In this document: piece by piece, positions 1 to 8,796 of the stretch
How positions within the stretch are numbered: the stretch's first letter is position 1
Layout of the letters: each line of letters begins with the position of its first letter
Assembly: GCF_021530565.1 (NCBI RefSeq)
Contig: NZ_JAKGBI010000029.1
Location: 1 to 49,550 of the forward strand
DNA from: Pseudoalteromonas sp. SMS1
GTDB taxonomy: Bacteria; Pseudomonadota; Gammaproteobacteria; Enterobacterales; Alteromonadaceae
Direction: 5' to 3'
Length of the DNA stretch: 49,550 nt
Position numbers and translations under genes: made by a program
The notes under the pieces: model-generated
Told to the model about the DNA's origin: nothing
The model's input: only the letters and a program-made list of their open reading frames with translations
Database searches by the model: none

Positions 1-40
1 GGAAAGCATTGATAGATTTGTCCTCGACCTCTTATTATCA

Positions 41-76
41 CTTAATAGCACGGTGTGTACGCCGTGCTTTTTTGTG
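41..76 (+). repeat. Left copy of hairpin repeat flanking the SUKH gene
   Basis: This 36-bp stretch, which contains the terminator, recurs with about six to eight mismatches at 878-913. The shared core is CTTAATA..CA.GGTGTGTAC. The two copies bracket the RAYT fragment and the SUKH gene, as would be left by a duplication or by recombination that inserted the block. Confidence 0.5.
47..73 (+). terminator. Rho-independent terminator
   Basis: A perfect 6-bp stem (GCACGG at 48-53 pairing with CCGTGC at 62-67) is followed by a run of six T. It probably ends a plus-strand gene lying left of the window. A diverged copy of the same sequence lies at 878-913. Confidence 0.7.
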
Positions 77-100
77 TGGAGATGACAAATATACAGGGAG

Positions 101-283
101 AACTTTGACCATAGGCGCACATGGTTAATCGAGCGTTTAAAGCTGCTTAGTGACGTGTTTGCGATAGAAAATTCGGCGTATGACATCATGAGCAATCATT
201 ATCACTTAGTTGTAAAAGTGAACCAGCAACACGCGCTGAATTGGACCAACGAACGCTGGCAAGGTTACTTGCTTTTTAAAATG
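101..283 (+). pseudogene. Fragment of REP-associated tyrosine transposase (RAYT, Y1_Tnp)
   Basis: The frame starting near 101 encodes NFDHRRTWLIERL, then an FAIENSAYDIMSNHYHLV segment and ALNWTNERW. This is the conserved central part of RAYT/IS200-like transposases: the NHYH segment carries the HxH of the HUH nuclease. The start, the catalytic tyrosine region and the C-terminal half are all missing, and similarity stops before the SUKH gene. It is a relic that cannot encode an active enzyme. The REP-type hairpins such proteins mobilise could be related to the duplicated hairpins at 41-76 and 878-913, but that is inference. Confidence 0.7.
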
Positions 284-314
284 TGTCTGTCCTATTTTTT
301 CCTAAGGTTACCTC

Positions 315-845
315 ATGATAAGTAAAAAAAGCTTACTTTGTGCTCTAAAAGAAATTAAAGATTCTAGAGCTCAGATTAAATTAGACTTTAGTAAGATTGA
401 GAAAAGTTTGAAGAGCACGCTGCCTTTAGATTATAAAGTGTTATGCGAAACTTTTGCCGATGGCTTTTTTCTAGATCGTATAAGGCTATTGAGTCCTCAA
501 ATGGATGGTGGACAAGAGAAAGTAAATTATGAAATCGCAAGTAAGCTTAAGCTCATGGAGGTTAATCGGAAGGACTTCCCAGAGTTTTATAACTATTGTT
601 TATTCCCTGAACCAAAAGGTTTGCTGACTTTTGCTCTGAGTGATAATGGTGAGTACATATTTTGGGTTTGTAATGGCAGGCCTGAAGATTGGACAATAGC
701 AGTGATGAGTGAAGATGGTCATGACTTGGAGTTTTATAATAACAATTTGATAGGTTTCTTAATAGGCCTTGCTGAAGGTCACATAATCACGAGCATATTG
801 GTTGAAGAAAGGTATGATAAAGAGGCGGGCTTCTTCGCAATATAA
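315..845 (+). CDS. SUKH superfamily (SMI1/KNR4) protein, probable orphan immunity protein
   Basis: This 176-residue soluble protein has no signal peptide. It has the SMI1/KNR4 layout: an N-terminal helix followed by LPLDYK near residues 36-41, a G-F-F turn and a PQMDGG segment near 61, then a C-terminal sheet with GLLTFALSDNGEYIFWVC near 101-118 and a closing helix (LIGFLIGLAEG). SUKH proteins are best known as immunity proteins for polymorphic toxins (Rhs, CDI, colicin-like nucleases), which they bind in the cytoplasm. No toxin gene is adjacent in the window, so this looks like an orphan immunity gene or one whose toxin lies to the left. An AAGG ribosome site lies 8 bases before the ATG. The neighbours are a transposase relic and two copies of a hairpin, which fits a mobile immunity cassette. 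Family assignment is fairly sure; the partner is unknown. Confidence 0.7.
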   Translation: MISKKSLLCALKEIKDSRAQIKLDFSKIEKSLKSTLPLDYKVLCETFADGFFLDRIRLLSPQMDGGQEKVNYEIASKLKLMEVNRKDFPEFYNYCLFPEPKGLLTFALSDNGEYIFWVCNGRPEDWTIAVMSEDGHDLEFYNNNLIGFLIGLAEGHIITSILVEERYDKEAGFFAI

Positions 846-877
846 AGAATTTATAACAAGACAGGCACAAATTTATT

Positions 878-913
878 GCTTAATAACATGGTGTGTACAC
901 TGTGTTTTATGTG
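878..913 (+). repeat. Right copy of hairpin repeat flanking the SUKH gene
   Basis: This is a diverged direct copy of 41-76 placed just after the SUKH stop codon. The stem has decayed (GTGT/ACAC around GT) and the T-run is interrupted, so terminator function is doubtful. Confidence 0.5.
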
Positions 914-994
914 AAAAGAGCAAGCACTTAGTTAAGAGCATTGGCAGAAGCGGGGCAAGTCTTTGTCACTTGCCCAATAGGTCAGCTTAGACCC

Positions 995-1031
995 AAAAAG
1001 CGACCTACTTGATTTATGCAGGCCGCTTTTT
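995..1031. terminator. Bidirectional terminator
   Basis: A 12-bp stem with one mismatch (AAAAAGCGaCCT at 995-1006, AGGcCGCTTTTT at 1020-1031) has A-runs and T-runs on both sides. It would end the minus-strand oxidase operon, whose last stop is at 1075, and any plus-strand transcript coming from the SUKH gene. Confidence 0.75.
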
Positions 1032-1074
1032 AGAGAGGTATAGACAAGCTTTAACGGATTGCTAAAAGCAATGT

Positions 1075-2091
1075 TTATACAAGCTGTACCTTATTTAATG
1101 CAACCCCCGATCTCTGAATCGTTTTTTCTATCTGTTCGATGGTCATCGGGTCACGGCTCACCCCAGATTGAAACCAAGTGAGTTGCTGAGCGTTATGCCT
1201 TAGCGCCGGAGTGGTATTTAATACGCTATGTAAGTAATTTTCAGCGAACAGTTGGTGGCTTGTAACATCATTGGATATAGCAAGTAGGCCTGGGTGAACA
1301 TGATGCGGTTGCACCGCTGTCTCAGTCGATTTAGCGATAAAACGTGAAGCATTATAAGCAAGCAAACGGACCTTTTTAGAGATAGCGTTTTGTATTTCAC
1401 CCATACTAAATAAGTCATCATACTGATTACGGTATTGATTAAATGACTGTGGGTCAAATACAACCTTAGCTAGCCCCATTGTTGGGGAGTGTAGCGCACC
1501 ATGTTGGTCTGTTAGCTGATCTAAATAAATAATGTGATCGGCACTTTTTGCTTGCTCCAGTATTTTCACTGAGGGCAATGCTTTGGGCATGTTGATGGTT
1601 GACCAGGCATTGCTAGTTGCAACATTCACAAGCGGAGCGTTATTAAGTTGACTACCGCTTTGTGTTGATGCAATCGCTTTTACGAGCGGGGCGTTGTCAC
1701 CGAGCGTGCTTGGTGCGCGATAGGCAACGGTGATGTGCGATCTACTGATCCCTTTAGTGTGTAAATGTGTCAAACAAGCGCTGAGTAATTTGTGATCAAC
1801 ACTGTATGGAAAAGCCTGGTCGCTGACTTGCCCTAAGACAATGAGTACTTTTTCCGCGTTAGAGTGTTTAAAATTGAGTGCGTCAGTCAATTGCTTGAAT
1901 AGCAAGTTGGTTTGCGCTTGCTCTAACAACCCTGCATTTTTTAATTGAGCGGTAGCCACTGCGCCATTGTGGTTGTCAAACACGTTTTCGAAAGCAAAGC
2001 TTGGCATACTGCTGGCCAAGACTCCCATGCCAATGCCGGTGCCTTTTAAAAATGAACGTCTTGATAGTCCTTTGTTATTTAATGGTTCCAT
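1075..2091 (-). CDS. Tat-exported DUF362-like protein
   Basis: This 338-residue protein begins with a twin-arginine signal: SRRSFLKG at residues 10-17, then a glycine/alanine-rich hydrophobic stretch ending near SFA. The mature part has an alternating beta/alpha pattern (KVLIVLGQVS; LTHLHTKGISRSHITVAYR; ADHIIYLDQLTDQHG) resembling DUF362 proteins. I see no CxxC iron-sulfur motifs. It would act, folded, in the periplasm. It is the last gene of the operon; its start is only 5 bp after the stop of the preceding Tat gene, so the two are co-expressed. Its reaction is unknown. Two Tat substrates encoded with a cytoplasmic oxidase and decarboxylase suggest a periplasmic step acting on the pathway product. 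The family call is tentative; the Tat signal is clear. Confidence 0.6.
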   Translation of the reverse strand: MEPLNNKGLSRRSFLKGTGIGMGVLASSMPSFAFENVFDNHNGAVATAQLKNAGLLEQAQTNLLFKQLTDALNFKHSNAEKVLIVLGQVSDQAFPYSVDHKLLSACLTHLHTKGISRSHITVAYRAPSTLGDNAPLVKAIASTQSGSQLNNAPLVNVATSNAWSTINMPKALPSVKILEQAKSADHIIYLDQLTDQHGALHSPTMGLAKVVFDPQSFNQYRNQYDDLFSMGEIQNAISKKVRLLAYNASRFIAKSTETAVQPHHVHPGLLAISNDVTSHQLFAENYLHSVLNTTPALRHNAQQLTWFQSGVSRDPMTIEQIEKTIQRSGVALNKVQLV

Positions 2092-2096
2092 AATGT

Positions 2097-3023
2097 TTAA
2101 ACCTTTTCGTAAATGCTGAGATATTCAGGGAGCATGGTGTTTTCTTCCAGCGGAATAACGGCATGCACTTTATAGCCATAAATCGCCATTTCTTTATGCC
2201 AAGCGGTTAAAGATTGCAGCCTATCTCGCTGAATTTGCGCTGCTTGCCATGAGCGGCCATGCAACAAGTTTTTCCAATCATTGAACACGGATACCACATG
2301 CTTGTGTGCAGGCTGTTGCACATTGAACAGCGGCATGACTAATTTACCGCCAGAGGGCATGGCTTGTTTTATACGTAGCATCATGCGCGTAAAGTCAGTG
2401 CTTGAATAGCTGTGAGGGCCATCGTAAATAGCAGCCAGTTCCACGCTTGAAGCATTGATTTTAGGCGGGCTATCTATTAGCTCTATTGGCTGTATTACAC
2501 CCGAAAAGTCGGTCCGTTGTAGTGGAGAATATGACTCATTGAGTGCATGTGTCATGGTATAAGTTTGGCCATTAAAAAATGGTAGATGATTAATAGGGTC
2601 AAACTCGCTATTGGGTAACCCAAAGCTAATATAACCAGAGAGGCTGTGTGTACGTGTTAATTCAGTTAAATATTGACTGAAACGTACTTGTTGATCTTGC
2701 AACCGATGCATATTCAGTAAATGCATGTTGAGCTTACTATTGGCTAAAATATCTGATAAACGCTGATAAATGAGCCCTTCATCCTGCATTTTAGAGACAC
2801 ACTCAAGTGCTTGAGCGTGTATTTCTGAATCCTGATATAGGTGGAGTTGTTTCGCCAGTAAAGCGGTTAAATCGTTATATAAGTATTTATTGAGATATAA
2901 CGCATGATAGCTATTTGATTCATTGAGCAAAGCCCTTATCCAAGGCGAGGCAAATGCATCAATGCTGGTTAAGCCAGTTACAGCAAAACCGCTTTTTAAA
3001 AAAGCGCGTCGCGACAATGTCAT
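2097..3023 (-). CDS. Tat-exported protein of unknown function
   Basis: This 308-residue protein starts with a twin-arginine signal (LSRRAFLKSG at residues 3-12, hydrophobic core, likely cleavage after DAFA). The middle part contains a histidine-rich stretch around LNMHRLQDQQ. The C-terminal third has a segment (AAIYDGPHSY, then MPSGGKLVMPLFN) that looks like the late strands of a Rossmann/methyltransferase-like fold. I do not recognise the family. Its gene sits 54 bp after the decarboxylase stop and 5 bp before the DUF362-like gene, all on one strand. The export route is well supported and the function is not. Confidence 0.65.
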   Translation of the reverse strand: MTLSRRAFLKSGFAVTGLTSIDAFASPWIRALLNESNSYHALYLNKYLYNDLTALLAKQLHLYQDSEIHAQALECVSKMQDEGLIYQRLSDILANSKLNMHLLNMHRLQDQQVRFSQYLTELTRTHSLSGYISFGLPNSEFDPINHLPFFNGQTYTMTHALNESYSPLQRTDFSGVIQPIELIDSPPKINASSVELAAIYDGPHSYSSTDFTRMMLRIKQAMPSGGKLVMPLFNVQQPAHKHVVSVFNDWKNLLHGRSWQAAQIQRDRLQSLTAWHKEMAIYGYKVHAVIPLEENTMLPEYLSIYEKV

Positions 3024-3077
3024 CCTTTTACCCTTGTGTTAACGAGGCCGACAGTCAGTTATGTCGGCCAATTTTGA

Positions 3078-4772
3078 TTAAATTCCCAAAAATGCACGGT
3101 TTTCAGCAGGGAGATCTTTCATCGGGATCTGTGCCGCTATAACACAAGGTTGATCAGGGCGTGCATGCGCGTGTTGTAACGCACCTAGCAAGTCTTCATA
3201 GGTATTGACTCTTAACCCTATACCGCCATTGTATACATGGGGCATATTTTCATACTTCCAGCCATTGAGCATCACGTAGTCCAATGGTGCTTTGCCTGGC
3301 TCTGTGAAAAAAGAACCATCTATTAAGAACTGCTCGATCGCGTAGGAACCATTATCAACAATGACAATAATGGCCGGAATATTGTTTTGTACAAACGACG
3401 AAAACGCTTGCGAGACCATTTGGAATCCACCATCACCAGTCACTATGAGCGGCCTTTTACCCGTAGCGAAATAACTACCTATTGCTGCGGGTGTGCCTTG
3501 TCCGATCGAAAGCCAAATAGGGTTCGCTAAGAAACACTGTGTATCTGTAACGGGAATATCCGCGCCTGGAAAGCTCGCCAAGCAAGTATCTAAACTAATG
3601 TAGTAAGGGGAGTGAATGGTATTTAAAAAATCTCCGATGGCTGCAAAAATGCCATCATGCCCTAGAGTGCCAGAATAAGGGTCATTGCTGAATTTTGTTT
3701 GCCATTGTTCACGGCGCTGTTGATAACTTAAACCTGCAACACTGGGTACAATGTTGTTTTGCTCATTCAGTTTCGGAAGGGCATTAATCGCTTCTAATGC
3801 TGCTCCTAAAGAGAGTTTACGTAGCACATTGCTACCTACCATTGCCTTGTTAAAGGCCACACGGATCAATTTTTCTTTGAGAGAAACCACCATATAGCGA
3901 TGGTCAATCCCAAATAAACAACCTAGGGCAATCACACAATCTGATGATTCCACGCCTTGCGTAATGGTTGAGGGGGCCAAATCACTGTCATAAACACCAC
4001 AAAATAGCGGGTGAGACTCACTCACCAAAGACTTTGAAAGTAGTGTGGTATAAAACGGTAAGCCTTGTGACTCAACAAATTGCATTGCTTCATCAATTAA
4101 CCCAAAACGGACCAGCTCAGCACCAAGCAATACCACAGGCTTGTTAGCTTGGGGCAATGTGTTTTTAATGGCGCGAACAAACTGTCGCCTACCGCCGCGA
4201 TAGCGTCTTGCAGAGTAGTTTAAGTTGGCCGAAAAGTGACCGATTGGCTTTTTCCATAAGTCTTGAGGGATTTCGATGTAGACAGGACCAGATTGCTCTA
4301 ATGCAGTAATGAGTAGTTGGTCAATACGATCAGCTGCGCCCTCTAGGTCGCGAATTTCTTCTGCGGCGAGCGTCAGCTCTTTGAAGACATGCAAATCGGT
4401 TTTACCAAACCCGGTTGAGTGAGAAAATAACACATCATATTCGGCTTCAAGGTTGAGATCTTTGTCGGTTGGTCCACCATTGATCACTGCCAGTGGCACG
4501 CGCTCTGTTAAGGCGCTGGCAATACCGTTGGCCATGCTCAAAGTGCCTACACCATATGCAACCGAGACCGCGCCTAATGCACCTTGTCGACCATATCCAT
4601 CTGCGGCATAGCCAGCTTCGAGCTCGTTAACCGTATTGATGAAATGCATATCTGGATCGGCAACCAAACTGTCGATAAAATCAGAACAAGAAGTGCCCGG
4701 TACACCAAAAACATGGTGACAACCTAATTGTTTAAGTCTGAGCGTAATAAACTCAGCGACTGTATAAGACAT
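3078..4772 (-). CDS. Thiamine-diphosphate-dependent 2-keto-acid decarboxylase
   Basis: This 564-residue protein has the three-domain pyruvate/indolepyruvate decarboxylase architecture. The N-terminal Pyr domain has FGVPGTSC near 22-29 and the activating glutamate in NELEAGYAADGYGR (Glu50). A central domain includes VVLLGAELVRFG. The C-terminal PP domain has the metal-diphosphate signature GDG at 446-448 with DNG at 473-475. Length matches the family. It would split CO2 from a 2-keto acid to give an aldehyde; the upstream gene encodes the oxidase that would supply the keto acid. In the region of the paired catalytic histidines of classical PDC/IPDC enzymes I see FSHSTG, so only one His is kept, which points to a divergent substrate range. 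An AAGGAA ribosome site precedes the ATG. Class is secure; substrate is unknown (an aromatic or branched keto acid is possible). Confidence 0.85.
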   Translation of the reverse strand: MSYTVAEFITLRLKQLGCHHVFGVPGTSCSDFIDSLVADPDMHFINTVNELEAGYAADGYGRQGALGAVSVAYGVGTLSMANGIASALTERVPLAVINGGPTDKDLNLEAEYDVLFSHSTGFGKTDLHVFKELTLAAEEIRDLEGAADRIDQLLITALEQSGPVYIEIPQDLWKKPIGHFSANLNYSARRYRGGRRQFVRAIKNTLPQANKPVVLLGAELVRFGLIDEAMQFVESQGLPFYTTLLSKSLVSESHPLFCGVYDSDLAPSTITQGVESSDCVIALGCLFGIDHRYMVVSLKEKLIRVAFNKAMVGSNVLRKLSLGAALEAINALPKLNEQNNIVPSVAGLSYQQRREQWQTKFSNDPYSGTLGHDGIFAAIGDFLNTIHSPYYISLDTCLASFPGADIPVTDTQCFLANPIWLSIGQGTPAAIGSYFATGKRPLIVTGDGGFQMVSQAFSSFVQNNIPAIIVIVDNGSYAIEQFLIDGSFFTEPGKAPLDYVMLNGWKYENMPHVYNGGIGLRVNTYEDLLGALQHAHARPDQPCVIAAQIPMKDLPAENRAFLGI

Positions 4773-4820
4773 GATATTTCCTTATTACAAAAATCTAATA
4801 TTAAAAAGTGATAAATAAGC

Positions 4821-6314
4821 TTAAGCGTGTTTGTGAATGTACTGAACGGTTTCTAGGGCGGATACTAAAGCGCCTTGGATCCAAGAGTGATAAACCGAGC
4901 AATGCTCTCCGGCAAAACATAGGCGCTGTTCGGGTTCGCTCATTAGCGCATAGTAGTCTTGATGGTCTCTAGGGTTGAAAAACGCGTAGGCACCCGCCGA
5001 ATGAGTATGGTTACTCCAGCTCCAGCGTAATACACTTAAAATGTCATCTCGCTCAATATAAGGGTGTACTTTCTTCAGCTCTGTATAAATCAACTCTTTG
5101 AGCTCAAAGTTATTAAGTGTGTCGACACGTCTGGCGTGTTGGCCCCAGGTATAAGAAGCCAACAAGTAACTGGCTGAGTTTGAAATAGCACGCTCTTTAG
5201 CGACGGCATTGTCAGCTGGGTACCAAGTATGACCAAGGCCTGCATCGTAAATGGTACTCCCGCCATAAATTTTTTCTTTAAGCTCCCAAAAACGGTTTTT
5301 GGTTCTGATCAATACTTTAGTTGCTGAGTCATAGTGCACCTGAGCAAATGCCCGCGCCTTTTTGGGGTTGATACTGTTATGAAAGTCGATTTTGCCCAAC
5401 ACGCCAAAGGGGAGGGTACAAATTGCATAGTCAGATTCTAACGTGTGCTTCTTTCTATCTCTGGATTGATAACAAATAGACACCTTATTTGGTTGGTTTT
5501 TAATTTCGACTACTTTAGCGCCAGCCAAAAATTGCACTTTACCCTCAATGCGTTGATAAAGGTGCTTGGCTAGGAGATCGGTGCCGCCAACGACTTCGTC
5601 GAAACCCTCGAACCAGACTCGCTCAAGTTGTTCTCGCAAGTGTTCAGAAAAAGCGGTATGAAGCAGGGTCGAAACGCCATAAATAGAAGACACATATTCG
5701 AGCGCTTCAGAGCTGAGCCCTGCTTGCTTAAATGCATCTTTGAGCGACATCGCATCCAGTTCTTTGAGTCTTTGAGTGGTTAAGTTTTTCTCATAAAGTG
5801 CACGCTTTTCTTTATCCGACAATGCATTTAACACTTCAGTGACTGCAAGATCCCACATGTTGTCGGCACTCATGCTGCGCTCTTTTGGGGTAAGCTCAAA
5901 AGCGCTTTTTAACTGCTCAAAGCCTTCGGGGCTGCGTGTCACTTTTTTGCCTCGGATCATGGCATGAGTACGTGCATTGTCTTGCACAAATGGGCGTAAT
6001 TTTAATCCCATTTCAGCAATATAATGGCGAGTAACTTGATGGTGCGTTGGAATGCGCATAGCACCCAGCTCAGCATACAAAGTGTCAGACTCACGCAAGG
6101 TTCTTACGCGGCCTCCAATGTGGCCCGGGTCTGCTTCTATAATCGTCACTTTTGCGCCCAACCTAAGTAATTCGTATGCACTGGTTAAACCAGCGATACC
6201 AGCTCCTATAATTGTTACAGAAGGCGAGTGCTGTAAACTTTGTGAGGCAAGTGCCCTGACGCTGTTTAATAGCGCCATTGGCTCGCCACTATGGGCAAGG
6301 GTATTTTTCGTCAT
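4821..6314 (-). CDS. Flavin amine oxidase, probable L-amino-acid oxidase
   Basis: This 497-residue protein has an FAD-binding Rossmann motif (TIIGAGIAGLTSAYE, glycines at 37-42, acidic residue in IIEAD near 60), the GGRV loop, and the L-amino-acid-oxidase landmark ELGAMRIPTHH near 92. The C-terminal FAD motif is CFAGEHCSVYHSWIQGAL near 467-484. The expected reaction is oxidative deamination of an L-amino acid to a 2-keto acid, with ammonia and H2O2. No signal peptide is seen; about 30 extra residues precede the FAD motif. The gene lies between the lipoprotein hydrolase (42 bp upstream) and the keto-acid decarboxylase (48 bp downstream). Related flavoenzymes include tryptophan 2-monooxygenase and monoamine oxidases. 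The GAMRIP motif favours L-amino-acid oxidase; the amino acid cannot be told from the sequence. Confidence 0.8.
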   Translation of the reverse strand: MTKNTLAHSGEPMALLNSVRALASQSLQHSPSVTIIGAGIAGLTSAYELLRLGAKVTIIEADPGHIGGRVRTLRESDTLYAELGAMRIPTHHQVTRHYIAEMGLKLRPFVQDNARTHAMIRGKKVTRSPEGFEQLKSAFELTPKERSMSADNMWDLAVTEVLNALSDKEKRALYEKNLTTQRLKELDAMSLKDAFKQAGLSSEALEYVSSIYGVSTLLHTAFSEHLREQLERVWFEGFDEVVGGTDLLAKHLYQRIEGKVQFLAGAKVVEIKNQPNKVSICYQSRDRKKHTLESDYAICTLPFGVLGKIDFHNSINPKKARAFAQVHYDSATKVLIRTKNRFWELKEKIYGGSTIYDAGLGHTWYPADNAVAKERAISNSASYLLASYTWGQHARRVDTLNNFELKELIYTELKKVHPYIERDDILSVLRWSWSNHTHSAGAYAFFNPRDHQDYYALMSEPEQRLCFAGEHCSVYHSWIQGALVSALETVQYIHKHA

Positions 6315-6356
6315 TAAAAAGTCCTTTTAACGATAGATTGAATGGTGATTGAAAAT

Positions 6357-7193
6357 TTAGAGTGCCAAAGCGGACTTTATTGCATCAGCTAAGGCAACGG
6401 GTTGTGTGATCATCGGCAAATGACCCGACTCAATATGATAGGTTTGTGTCGCACCAATAGACTCCGCAATTTTCTGCTGTGTTGCATACGATATAATCTT
6501 GTCTTCCTTTGCAAACACATAAGATTTCGGGATGGCATTTAATTTCGCTTTATTCAAGTACACTTTTCCCTCGCCGGTTACCGCCGGTTCATCCACTGAC
6601 TGTGACCAAATCTGTGCTTGTAAAGATTTTGAATTAGTGTTGGTAAAAGCGGTGATATATTCCGATTGATTGGTAATCTTCATCCACCCACCTTCGTAGG
6701 TTACACCCTTGAAGTAATTGTTTTCGTCATCTTTATTCAATAGCGCAAAAGGTTTAGCGCCTTCGACTGGGGCAACGGCACTCACATAGATTAAGTGATT
6801 CACTTCGACTTGATTACATGAAGCAAGCGCTTTATGGGCAACCGCACCGCCTTGGCTGTGCATAACCCAAACCTGTGGTTGTGGGAGGTCTTGAGTACGT
6901 TTACACAGTGCATCCGCTGCATGGCTTAAAGTAATGGTTTTTGGCGCCACTTTTTTATCGCGACCAGGTAAGTCGATAATATGAGGTGTAACCTGCGCTT
7001 TTTTTAATTCACTGGCTACGGGTTGCCAAGCTGCACCTCGTAAGTGTGCACCATGGATAAAGACCACGGTTGCTTCTGTTTGACCTGTTGAGAGGTTTGC
7101 CGCAGAACCTGAGTTTGTGTTTGAAGAAATACTATTACAGGCGACCAAGCTTGCAGTAGCACATAAAGATATCAATGCATTTTTTAACTTCAT
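6357..7193 (-). CDS. Lipoprotein alpha/beta hydrolase
   Basis: This 278-residue protein has a lipoprotein signal (SLVAC, lipid-attachment Cys19) followed by a Ser/Asn/Gly-rich linker. The alpha/beta-hydrolase domain has an oxyanion HG motif (FIHGAH near 45-50), a nucleophile elbow HSQGG (Ser113), a probable acid in AKEDKII and the catalytic histidine in ESGHLPM near the C-terminus. It resembles the salicylate-esterase/hydroxynitrile-lyase-like branch. It should be an envelope-anchored esterase or lactonase, substrate unknown. It is the first gene of the five-gene minus-strand operon. AGGAAGGAC precedes the ATG. Its location outside the cytoplasm matches the two Tat proteins at the operon's other end. 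Confidence 0.8.
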   Translation of the reverse strand: MKLKNALISLCATASLVACNSISSNTNSGSAANLSTGQTEATVVFIHGAHLRGAAWQPVASELKKAQVTPHIIDLPGRDKKVAPKTITLSHAADALCKRTQDLPQPQVWVMHSQGGAVAHKALASCNQVEVNHLIYVSAVAPVEGAKPFALLNKDDENNYFKGVTYEGGWMKITNQSEYITAFTNTNSKSLQAQIWSQSVDEPAVTGEGKVYLNKAKLNAIPKSYVFAKEDKIISYATQQKIAESIGATQTYHIESGHLPMITQPVALADAIKSALAL

Positions 7194-7343
7194 CCTAAGT
7201 CCTTCCTAATTCTGTAAGTAAAAAACGTGGGCATCTTAGCAATAAAAAACAGGAAAAATAACAGCTCAAAAAAGCAGGCGTTCTTGGTTTTTAATTCATT
7301 AATCGAAAAAATTAAAAAATCGCTGTTGGCTGTTAAAGTAAGC

Positions 7344-7359
7344 TAGAATTTTTATTCTA
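7344..7359. promoter_or_regulatory. Palindrome upstream of the oxidase operon
   Basis: TAGAAT and ATTCTA form a perfect 6-bp inverted repeat around TTTT, about 150 bp upstream of the hydrolase start. It could be a regulator site for the minus-strand operon. No clear -35/-10 pair was identified near it, so the role is a guess. Confidence 0.3.
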
Positions 7360-8796
7360 AACGAGAGGTTAAAAATCTAATTATCTATAGAGAACAGGCT
7401 TGCTAGACTTTTGTCGAATAAAAAGAGGGATCCTTTTTGTCATTCTATTGATGTGGTTGATTTTTGTTCAAGATGACGCATTAAAGCTTAAAAAATGGAT
7501 GGTTCAGTGCATAAATTTTGACGATTCTTATACTGTCAACCATTAGTTTTGTTTAATGTTTATTCAAGTACTATGCAGTTTTGCGTATTTTCACTTTGGA
7601 TGACTATTGTGTGGGAATAAATAATTTTTTTTATAAAAAAATTTATTTTTAATCAAAATAATTGGGCGAATATGCGTGAAATTCACTTCTTTGTGATTCT
7701 CTTACCCAGTTAACGCCTAAATTTATAGTGAAAAACGCGCATTTATTCCTATTCTATTTAGACTAAAAGGTGTCAAATAGGGGGGTAATAAAAGTGACTT
7801 AAAACAAACACTGAGCTGAGTCTTATCGATATCATACATGTAGAGAGGCACATAGCTTGTATGAATAACTATGAGTGAATAGGTGCTAATTCAAGCGCAT
7901 TTGGGCTTTTTAAGCGGCCAATTATAGTAAGGAATGATGAGGTGAAAAAGATGTTCATTGGGCTTACTAAAAATACTCTCTCCTTTTAAATAACCAGCCT
8001 TTTAAGATAGGTCATACTGTTATTTACAGCATACTTAAAAGAAATACTAACGAATAATACATATCAACGGATTACTCAGATCAGAGCGGGGCATGCACAA
8101 AAGTGAATGCGTAAACGGGTATGGTGACATAAGTTAAAAACAACTGAAGACTTGGTTATAAGCTCTATGAAATTACATTAAAGCTGAACTGCGTTGACTA
8201 TATAGGTGTGTCTAACAGGCATACGAAGCACTTTGTATTGTGCGTGAAGTAACCTGCTTAGTTTAGGTTGCGCATACAGCCTATTTATATGCTTCCTCAA
8301 GATGCACAAAGGAGTGGATAAAAATCCTTTTCCTTACATATCATAAGCTGAATAAAAGTATGTGGTTATAATTTAGAGTTTAGATAGGTAAATGCACTGC
8401 ACTCAGTCACAAAGTGTGTTTCAGTTGTATCTAAGCACAAGTGATTGGTGGTTGGTGTGCTTATCTAACGTACCGTCGCAGAGTGCAAACAGGTAAACGC
8501 CGTGCCAATGCGATGCGCTTAACCCGTCATTCGACAATAACGTGATCCTATTTATTGCCTCCAGTGTTTGTTTAATTAATGTTCTATGAAAATGGCTATG
8601 ATAATACACCGCATATAAACCCAACAAATGAAAAGGGGTCGTACGTGTATCAACTTGACCTGTGCCAGCAAAATATGTGCTTACCTGCGTAAATTAGCTG
8701 GCAGCTGATCACTGAGCGGGAAAATATAATGACAGCGGAGGATAAATACCCTTTGGAGAAAAAAGTGCGCTGGCGACTAAACACCATGTAAAGTCA
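7360..8796. other. AT-rich intergenic stretch, no recognisable gene
   Basis: About 1.4 kb between the divergent hydrolase operon and the small ORF at 8797. Homopolymer-rich A/T tracts (around 7620-7660) and stop codons in all frames break up coding potential. The only ORF above 60 codons here (8421-8627, minus strand) has no ribosome site and no family features. I see no RNA gene, repeat array or insertion-sequence end. Confidence 0.5.

Noticed and set aside
802..990. 62-codon plus-strand ORF overlapping the SUKH gene end
   Set aside because: It overlaps the SUKH gene in another frame, runs through the decayed hairpin repeat and has no recognisable features.
8421..8627. 68-codon minus-strand ORF in the 7.3-8.8 kb intergenic stretch
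   Set aside because: No ribosome site, no family resemblance and no neighbours on that strand; likely chance.
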